Shown: positions 59,278 to 64,000 of the stretch, one piece after another
How positions within the stretch are numbered: position 1 is the first letter of the stretch
Layout of the letters: each line of letters begins with the position of its first letter
Assembly: GCF_002846415.1 (NCBI RefSeq)
Contig: NZ_PJMX01000001.1
Span: 4,836,001 to 4,900,000 of the forward strand
Length of the DNA stretch: 64,000 bases
Source: Streptomyces sp. TLI_146
GTDB taxonomy: Bacteria > Actinomycetota > Actinomycetes > Streptomycetales > Streptomycetaceae
Direction of reading: 5' to 3'
Translations under genes and position numbers: made by a program
The notes under the pieces: model-generated
What the model was told of the DNA's origin: nothing
The model's input: only the letters and a program-made list of their open reading frames with translations
The model's database searches: none

Positions 59278-59574
59278 TCAGTCCATTTCCAGTACGCGCG
59301 CGTGCAGCACCTGCCGCTGCTGGAGCGCCGCGCGCACCGCGCGGTGCAGCCCGTCCTCCAGGTACAGGTCGCCCTGCCACTTCACGACGTGGGCGAAGAG
59401 GTCGCCGTAGAACGTCGAGTCCTCCGCCAGGAGGGTCTCCAGGTCGAGCTGGCCCTTCGTGGTGACGAGCTGATCGAGCCGGACCGGGCGCGGCGCGACG
59501 TCCGCCCACTGCCGGGTGCTTTCCCGGCCGTGGTCGGGGTACGGCCGCCCGCTTCCGATGCGCTTGAAGATCAC
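59278..59574 (-). CDS. Conserved hypothetical with ParB-nuclease-like ending
   Basis: 98 residues. MIFKRIGSGRPYPDHGRES is followed by VRLDQLVTTKGQLDLETLL and ends DLYLEDGLHRAVRAALQQRQVLHARVLEMD. The D-G-x-HR-x2-AA pattern near the end resembles the ParB/sulfiredoxin fold, where it contacts nucleotide, but this is recognition by eye. Function is unknown. It is divergent from the HerA-like gene. Confidence 0.7.
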   Translation of the reverse strand: MIFKRIGSGRPYPDHGRESTRQWADVAPRPVRLDQLVTTKGQLDLETLLAEDSTFYGDLFAHVVKWQGDLYLEDGLHRAVRAALQQRQVLHARVLEMD

Positions 59575-59670
59575 ACGGAAAGCCTACCGGGCAAGCGGCT
59601 CCGGGCGCAGCCATGGTGCGCGAGTGCGATCCTGGGCGGAGTGCCGCAAACCCGACATTGGGGGCTCGCC

Positions 59671-61296
59671 ATGACCGACAGCGACGAGACGCCGGGCGCG
59701 GCGCGGGACGTAACGCCGGGTTCGGAGCCGGGCGCGAATCCGGGCGCGCCCCCGGAGGCGCCGCCCACCGCCACCTCCTCCGTCTCCCTCCCGCCCCCCG
59801 TCGCCGAGATCGCCACCGGGTACGCCTTCACCGGTCCCGCCATGGAGCTCGGCTCCGTGCTCTGGGACGGGCAGTGCCACGCCGACGCGCCGGTCCGTAT
59901 CCCGCTCGCCATGCTCAACCGGCACGGTCTTGTCGCCGGAGCGACCGGCACCGGCAAGACCAAGACGCTCCAGCTCATCGCCGAGCAGCTGTCCGCGAAC
60001 GGCGTCCCGGTCTTCCTCGCGGACGTGAAGGGGGACGTCTCCGGGATCTCCGCGCCCGGGCAGGACAACCCCAAGGTGCGGGAGCGGGCCGGGCAGGTCG
60101 GGCAGAAGTGGGAGGCGGCGGGCTTCCCCTGTGAGTTCTACGCGCTCGGCGGCATCGGCACGGGCATCCCGCTGCGCGCCACGGTCACCAGCTTCGGGCC
60201 CGTACTCCTGTCGAAGGTCCTCCAGCTCAACCAGACGCAGGAGCAGTCGCTCGGGCTGATCTTCCACTACGCCGACTCCAAGGGCCTTGAGCTGTACGAC
60301 CTGAAGGACCTCAAGGCGGTCACCGGCTTCCTGGTCTCGGACGTCGGCAAGCCGGAGCTGAAGGGGATCGGCGGGCTCTCGGCCGCGACGGCCGGGGTGA
60401 TCCTGCGGTCGATCACGGCGTTCGAGCAGCAGGGTGCGAGCGATTTCTTCGGCGAGCCCGAGTTCGACGTCACCGAGCTGCTGCGGCTGGCGCCGGACGG
60501 GCGCGGGCTCGTGTCCGTACTCGAACTGCCCGCCGTCCAGGACAAGCCGCAGCTCTTCTCGACCTTCCTGATGTGGCTGCTCGCGGAGTTGTTCAACGGG
60601 CTGCCGGAGGTCGGCGACGTGGACCGGCCCAAGCTCGTCTTCTTCTTCGACGAGGCGCATCTGCTGTTCAGCGGGGCGTCGAAGGCGTTCCTGGAGTCGA
60701 TCACGCAGACGGTGCGGCTCATTCGCTCGAAGGGGGTCGGCGTCTTCTTCGTCACGCAGACGCCGAAGGACGTGCCCGCGGATGTGCTGGGGCAGCTGGG
60801 CAACCGGGTGCAGCACGCGCTGCGGGCGTTCACGCCGGACGACGCGAAGGCGCTGAAGGCGACGGTGCGTACGTTCCCGAAGTCGCCGTACGACTTGGAG
60901 TCCACCCTCACCGGGCTCGGTACGGGCGAGGCGGTGATCACGGTCCTGAGCGAGTCGGGGGCGCCGACGCCGGTGGCTGCGACGCGGCTTCGGGCGCCGC
61001 AGTCCTTGATGGGGCCGGTGCCGGGGGAGGACCTCGACCGGCTGGTCAAGTCCTCGTTGCTGTACGGGCGTTACGCGGAGGCGGTCGACCGGGAGTCGGC
61101 GTTCGAGAAGCTGTCCGCGCAGGAGAGGGGGCGGGAGGAGGTGGCTGTGCAGGCGGCCCTGCCGGAGGGGAAGAAGGACAAGTCGCTGGCGGAGCAGGTG
61201 GTGGGGAGCGGGGTGTTCCGGTCGCTGGCGCGGTCTGTGGGGACGCAGCTGGGCCGCGAGATCACGCGCTCACTTTTCGGCACGCGGCGCAGATAG
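59671..61296 (+). CDS. HerA-like (DUF853) DNA-translocating ATPase
   Basis: 541 residues from the ATG at 59671, behind GGGGG. Walker A GATGTGKTKT (about 92-101), Walker B KLVFFFDEAH (about 321-330) and the arginine-bearing TVRLIRSKGVGVFFVTQ helix are intact. The family belongs to the FtsK/HerA ATPases. The first 45 residues are a Pro/Ala/Gly-rich tail and the C-terminal 50 are basic. The DNA-processing role is inferred from family. Confidence 0.9.
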   Translation: MTDSDETPGAARDVTPGSEPGANPGAPPEAPPTATSSVSLPPPVAEIATGYAFTGPAMELGSVLWDGQCHADAPVRIPLAMLNRHGLVAGATGTGKTKTLQLIAEQLSANGVPVFLADVKGDVSGISAPGQDNPKVRERAGQVGQKWEAAGFPCEFYALGGIGTGIPLRATVTSFGPVLLSKVLQLNQTQEQSLGLIFHYADSKGLELYDLKDLKAVTGFLVSDVGKPELKGIGGLSAATAGVILRSITAFEQQGASDFFGEPEFDVTELLRLAPDGRGLVSVLELPAVQDKPQLFSTFLMWLLAELFNGLPEVGDVDRPKLVFFFDEAHLLFSGASKAFLESITQTVRLIRSKGVGVFFVTQTPKDVPADVLGQLGNRVQHALRAFTPDDAKALKATVRTFPKSPYDLESTLTGLGTGEAVITVLSESGAPTPVAATRLRAPQSLMGPVPGEDLDRLVKSSLLYGRYAEAVDRESAFEKLSAQERGREEVAVQAALPEGKKDKSLAEQVVGSGVFRSLARSVGTQLGREITRSLFGTRRR

Positions 61297-61307
61297 GTAT
61301 GCCCGGG

Positions 61308-61357
61308 GTTCGTCTGCGGGCCGGTGGTGGGTTGCTCGCGCAGTTCCCCGCGCCCCT
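61308..61357 (+). repeat. Palindromic repeat family, copy C
   Basis: Starts GTTCGTCTGCGGGCCGGTGG and ends CGCGCCCCTTTTT-like; 12 bp after the HerA-like stop. Nearly identical to copy A. Confidence 0.85.
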
Positions 61358-61369
61358 TTTTGGCCCGGT

Positions 61370-61419
61370 GTTCGTCTGCGGGCCGTCCCCAACTGGTCGC
61401 GCAGTTCCCCGCGCCCCTA
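61370..61419 (+). repeat. Palindromic repeat family, copy D
   Basis: Starts GTTCGTCTGCGGGCCG, diverges in the middle (TCCCCAACTGG) and ends GCAGTTCCCCGCGCCCCTA. Confidence 0.85.
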
Positions 61420-61467
61420 AATGCGCCCCTCCGGGCCGCCCAGGGGATTGCCGCGCAGCGGCACCTA

Positions 61468-61517
61468 TAGGGGCGCGGGGAACTGCGCGAGCAACCGGCC
61501 ACGGTCCGCGGACGAAC
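61468..61517 (-). repeat. Palindromic repeat family, copy E
   Basis: Reverse copy: TAGGGGCGCGGGGAACTGC, GAGCAACCGG, CGGTCCGCGGACGAACG. It can pair with copies C and D. Confidence 0.85.
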
Positions 61518-61527
61518 GAGGGTTTTC

Positions 61528-61574
61528 AGGGGCGCGGGGAACTGCGCGACCAGCCATCCACGGTCCGCAGACGA
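61528..61574 (-). repeat. Palindromic repeat family, copy F
   Basis: Reverse copy: AGGGGCGCGGGGAACTGC, GACCAGCCATCC, CGGTCCGCAGACGA. It replaces the 3-prime part of the HhH-GPD gene. Confidence 0.85.
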
Positions 61575-61826
61575 CCAACCAAGGCGTCCGGGCCGTAGGG
61601 CGCGATCGCCGCCGCGTCCAGGTCGTCCGCGCCCATCCGGGTCGCCAGCGTGTACGGGCCCGCGAAGGCCCATTCCATCGGGATCTGCTGGTCCAGCAGC
61701 ATCCCGACCAGCGCGGCTGGGGGTCCCCCCTGGTCCTTAAGACCTTGGGGGAGGGCTGCGGCCCAGCAGCGCGTCGGCCTCCGGCTGCTGGGACAGGTGC
61801 AGCGTGTGTTTCGAGCTCGGTGCCAT
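61575..61826 (-). pseudogene. Truncated HhH-GPD-type DNA base-excision repair gene
   Basis: The N-terminus starts at the ATG at 61826 (MAPSSKHTLHLSQQPEADALLGRSP) and resumes in another frame as ALVGMLLDQQIPMEWAFAGPYTLATRMGADDLDAAAIAPYGPDA, both characteristic of actinomycete HhH-GPD repair proteins (about 200 residues intact). A roughly 36-bp palindromic GC/AT-rich insertion at about 61708-61750 breaks the frame and brings a TAA. The gene is then cut off by repeat copy F, losing the helix-hairpin-helix and catalytic part. Confidence 0.75.
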
Positions 61827-61986
61827 ACGCCGATGATCAGCGGCGGGCCCACGCTTCGCACCCGCCCGTCCCCGTTTCCCGGTGAACTCACACTTTCGTA
61901 TGACTGGCGCACCCGTTCGGAATGCCGACCCGGACGGCGGGTAGTGCTGGGGCCGACCAACTGGTGCCATCAGGAGGGGAAGCCCA

Positions 61987-64000
61987 GTGACGCAGCCGTT
62001 CGTCCTGCCGGATTTCTACATGCCGTATCCGGCGCGGCTCAATCCCCATCTCGAAACCGCCCGGGTCCACTCCCGCGAGTGGGCGCGCGAGATGGGCATG
62101 CTGGAAGGTTCCGGCATCTGGGAGCTGAGCGACCTCGACGCCCACGACTACGCGCTGCTGTGCTCGTACACCCACCCCGACTGCGACGCGGAGGCCCTCT
62201 CCCTGGTCACCGACTGGTACGTGTGGGTCTTCTTCTTCGACGACCACTTCCTCGAACAGTTCAAGCGGACCCTCGACAGTGACGGCGGCAAGGCCTATCT
62301 CGAACGGCTGGCCGCCTTCATGCCCATGGATCTCGACGACGGGTTTCCCGAGCCCACCAACCAGGTCGAGAAGGGGCTCGCCGACCTGTGGGCCCGGACC
62401 GTTCCCGGCATGTCCTACGGCTGGCGGGAACGGTTCGCCGAGTCCACCCGCAACCTCCTCAACGAGTCCATGTGGGAGCTCGTCAACATGAACGCGGGGC
62501 GCGTCGCCAACCCCGTCGAGTACATCGAGATGCGCCGCAAGGTCGGCGGCGCGCCCTGGTCGGCGGGGATCATCGAGTACGCGGCGAACGCCGAACTCCC
62601 GGCCGCCGTCGCCTCCTCGCGCCCGCTGCGGGTCCTCACCGACGCCTTCGCGGACGGCGTCCATCTGCGCAACGACCTCTTCTCGTACCAGCGGGAGGTG
62701 GAGGACGAAGGAGAGCTCAGCAACGGGATCCTCGTTCTGGAGACGTTCCTCGGGTGTTCCACCCAGGAAGCCGCCGAGACCGTCAACGACCTCCTCACCT
62801 CCCGGCTCCAGCAGTTCGAGAACACCGCCCTCACCGAAGTCCCCGCGCTGTGTCTCGACAAAGGCCTCAGCGCGGACGAGTGCGCGCGGATCGCCGCGTA
62901 CGTGAAGGGGCTCCAGGACTGGCAGTCCGGCGGGCACGAGTGGCACATGCGCTCCAGCAGGTACATGAACAAGGAGGCGCAGGAGCGCAGTTCGATGTTC
63001 GGCGGGGTGCTCGGCACCTCCGCGCTGGACATCAAGAACCTCTTCGGGCGCCCGGCCGCGGCCCGGCTGCGCAGCCACACCCATGTGCCGTTCCAGCAGG
63101 TCGGGCCGTCTGTGCTGCCCGACTTCGACGTCCCCTTCGCGCTGGGGCTCAGCCCGCACCACGCCGAGGCCCGGGACCGCTCGGTCGCCTGGGCGGGCCG
63201 GATGGGGCTGCTCGGCGACATCTGGGACGAGCAGAAGCTGATCGGCTACGACTTCGCGCTCTGCTCGGCCGGACTCGACCCGGACGCCACCTTGGAGGAG
63301 CTGGAGCTCCACGCGGAGTGGCTGACCTGGGGGACGTACGGGGACGACTACTACCCGCTGGTGTACGGGCGTTCGCGCGATCTCGCCGGTGCGCGGGTCG
63401 CCCATGCGAGGTTCCTCGACATCCTGGACGCCGACCGCCCCCAGGCGGGGATCGCCCTCGCCGTCACCCCGATGGAACGTTCGCTCGCCGATCTGTGGGC
63501 GCGTACGGCGGAGCCGATGTCCCCGTACGGACGGCAGGCCTTCCGCCGCGCGGTCGAAGTGATGCTGGAGAGCTGGCTGTGGGAGCTGCTCAACCAGGGC
63601 CAGCACCGCATCCCCGACCCGGTCGACTACATCGAGATGCGGCGGCACACCTTCGGCTCCGAGCTGACCGTTTCCCTGGGCCGGCTGCGGCACGCCGACA
63701 CGCTGCCGCCGGAGATCTTCCGTACGGGCACGATGAGCGCCCTGGAGAACTCCGCGATGGACTACGGGATGCTGATCAACGACTTCTTCTCGTACCAGAA
63801 GGAGATCGAGTACGAGGGCGAGGTGCACAACCTGCTCCTGGTCGTGCAGCGCTTCTTCGACTGCGACTACCCGGCGGCCGTGCGGATCGTCGACGATCTG
63901 ATGCGCTCGCGGATGCAGCAGTTCCTGCACATCAAGGAGACCGGGATCCCGCTGCTGTACGAGGAGTTCGGGCTCGACGCGGACGGGCGGGCGGCGCTCG
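61987..64000 (+). CDS. geoA: Germacradienol/geosmin synthase, 3-prime end outside window
   Basis: 671 residues are present from the GTG at 61987 (AGGAGGGG eight nt upstream); about 55 more are expected. It is a two-domain terpene cyclase: the N-terminal half turns farnesyl diphosphate into germacradienol, the C-terminal half turns that into geosmin. N-terminal metal motifs are D85-D86-HFLE and NDLFSYQRE (about 228-236). The C-terminal half has DDYYP (about 456) and NDFFSYQKE (about 598). Both sites look functional. It is cytoplasmic. Confidence 0.97.
   Translation, partial: MTQPFVLPDFYMPYPARLNPHLETARVHSREWAREMGMLEGSGIWELSDLDAHDYALLCSYTHPDCDAEALSLVTDWYVWVFFFDDHFLEQFKRTLDSDGGKAYLERLAAFMPMDLDDGFPEPTNQVEKGLADLWARTVPGMSYGWRERFAESTRNLLNESMWELVNMNAGRVANPVEYIEMRRKVGGAPWSAGIIEYAANAELPAAVASSRPLRVLTDAFADGVHLRNDLFSYQREVEDEGELSNGILVLETFLGCSTQEAAETVNDLLTSRLQQFENTALTEVPALCLDKGLSADECARIAAYVKGLQDWQSGGHEWHMRSSRYMNKEAQERSSMFGGVLGTSALDIKNLFGRPAAARLRSHTHVPFQQVGPSVLPDFDVPFALGLSPHHAEARDRSVAWAGRMGLLGDIWDEQKLIGYDFALCSAGLDPDATLEELELHAEWLTWGTYGDDYYPLVYGRSRDLAGARVAHARFLDILDADRPQAGIALAVTPMERSLADLWARTAEPMSPYGRQAFRRAVEVMLESWLWELLNQGQHRIPDPVDYIEMRRHTFGSELTVSLGRLRHADTLPPEIFRTGTMSALENSAMDYGMLINDFFSYQKEIEYEGEVHNLLLVVQRFFDCDYPAAVRIVDDLMRSRMQQFLHIKETGIPLLYEEFGLDADGRAAL

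Overview
The window is chromosomal DNA from a Streptomyces: very high GC with strong third-position GC bias, GTG starts, AAGGAGG-type ribosome sites, MaoC/DUF35 and HATPase families typical of actinomycetes, tandem sigN/sigF-type stress sigma genes, three GTTTCACGTGAAAC parS sites and, at the right edge, a geosmin synthase gene. As I recall it, the gene order from the Xaa-Pro aminopeptidase to upp and the HerA-like ATPase parallels S. coelicolor SCO39xx to SCO404x. Together with the parS sites this places most of the window in the oriC-proximal core. That placement comes from memory and was not checked by alignment.

Layout. 1-15 kb: a YcnI-type copper protein (partial) with a membrane protein, a RsbW-like ATPase, Xaa-Pro aminopeptidase, a PP2C/SpoIIE phosphatase, a prim-pol remnant, a secreted protein, a SEC-C/DUF5926 protein, another RsbW-like ATPase, glycerophosphodiesterase, a membrane HtrA protease, tRNA-Ser(TGA), a duplicated-domain wall protein and a full prim-pol with a LexA-like box. 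15-25 kb: a small Asn/Gln-rich secreted protein, then a five-gene operon matching the mycobacterial igr steroid side-chain module (two acyl-CoA dehydrogenases, ChsH2-like, ChsH1-like, Ltp2-like), a DUF1906 protein, a SigE-family ECF sigma factor, a fatty-acyl-CoA ligase and the parS cluster. 25-33 kb: a very large PAS/pseudo-kinase/receiver protein, an SSI-type protease inhibitor, tRNA-Ser(GCT), tRNA-Arg(ACG), a DUF2797 protein, and an ABM protein with an amidohydrolase. 33-41.5 kb: a two-component system, a GT2-GtrA fusion with a GT39 glycosyltransferase, then an MFS exporter with a TetR regulator.

41.6-48.7 kb is an accessory island: orphan hypotheticals, an XRE-TPR regulator with a divergent coupled pair, a decayed tRNA-Arg fragment, a lower-GC HEPN-like gene preceded by a tRNA-like structure and flanked by imperfect direct repeats, a long inverted repeat, an RsbW-like ATPase pair, a Nudix hydrolase and a HutC/KorSA-type GntR regulator. 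The last two recall the pif/korSA pair of pSAM2-type integrative elements.

48.7-64 kb returns to core: MarR with an MFS exporter, a leaderless small membrane protein, a lipoprotein, sigN- and sigF-like genes, a Dabb protein, a 53-residue membrane peptide, tRNA-Ser(CGA), tadA with its partner, upp, a LytR_C protein, a HerA-like ATPase, a family of ~50-bp palindromic repeats that truncates an HhH-GPD pseudogene, and geoA running off the end.

The strongest candidates for something undescribed are the HEPN gene with its tRNA-like leader and flanking repeats, the igr-like operon in a Streptomyces, and the prim-pol gene behind a near-consensus SOS box.
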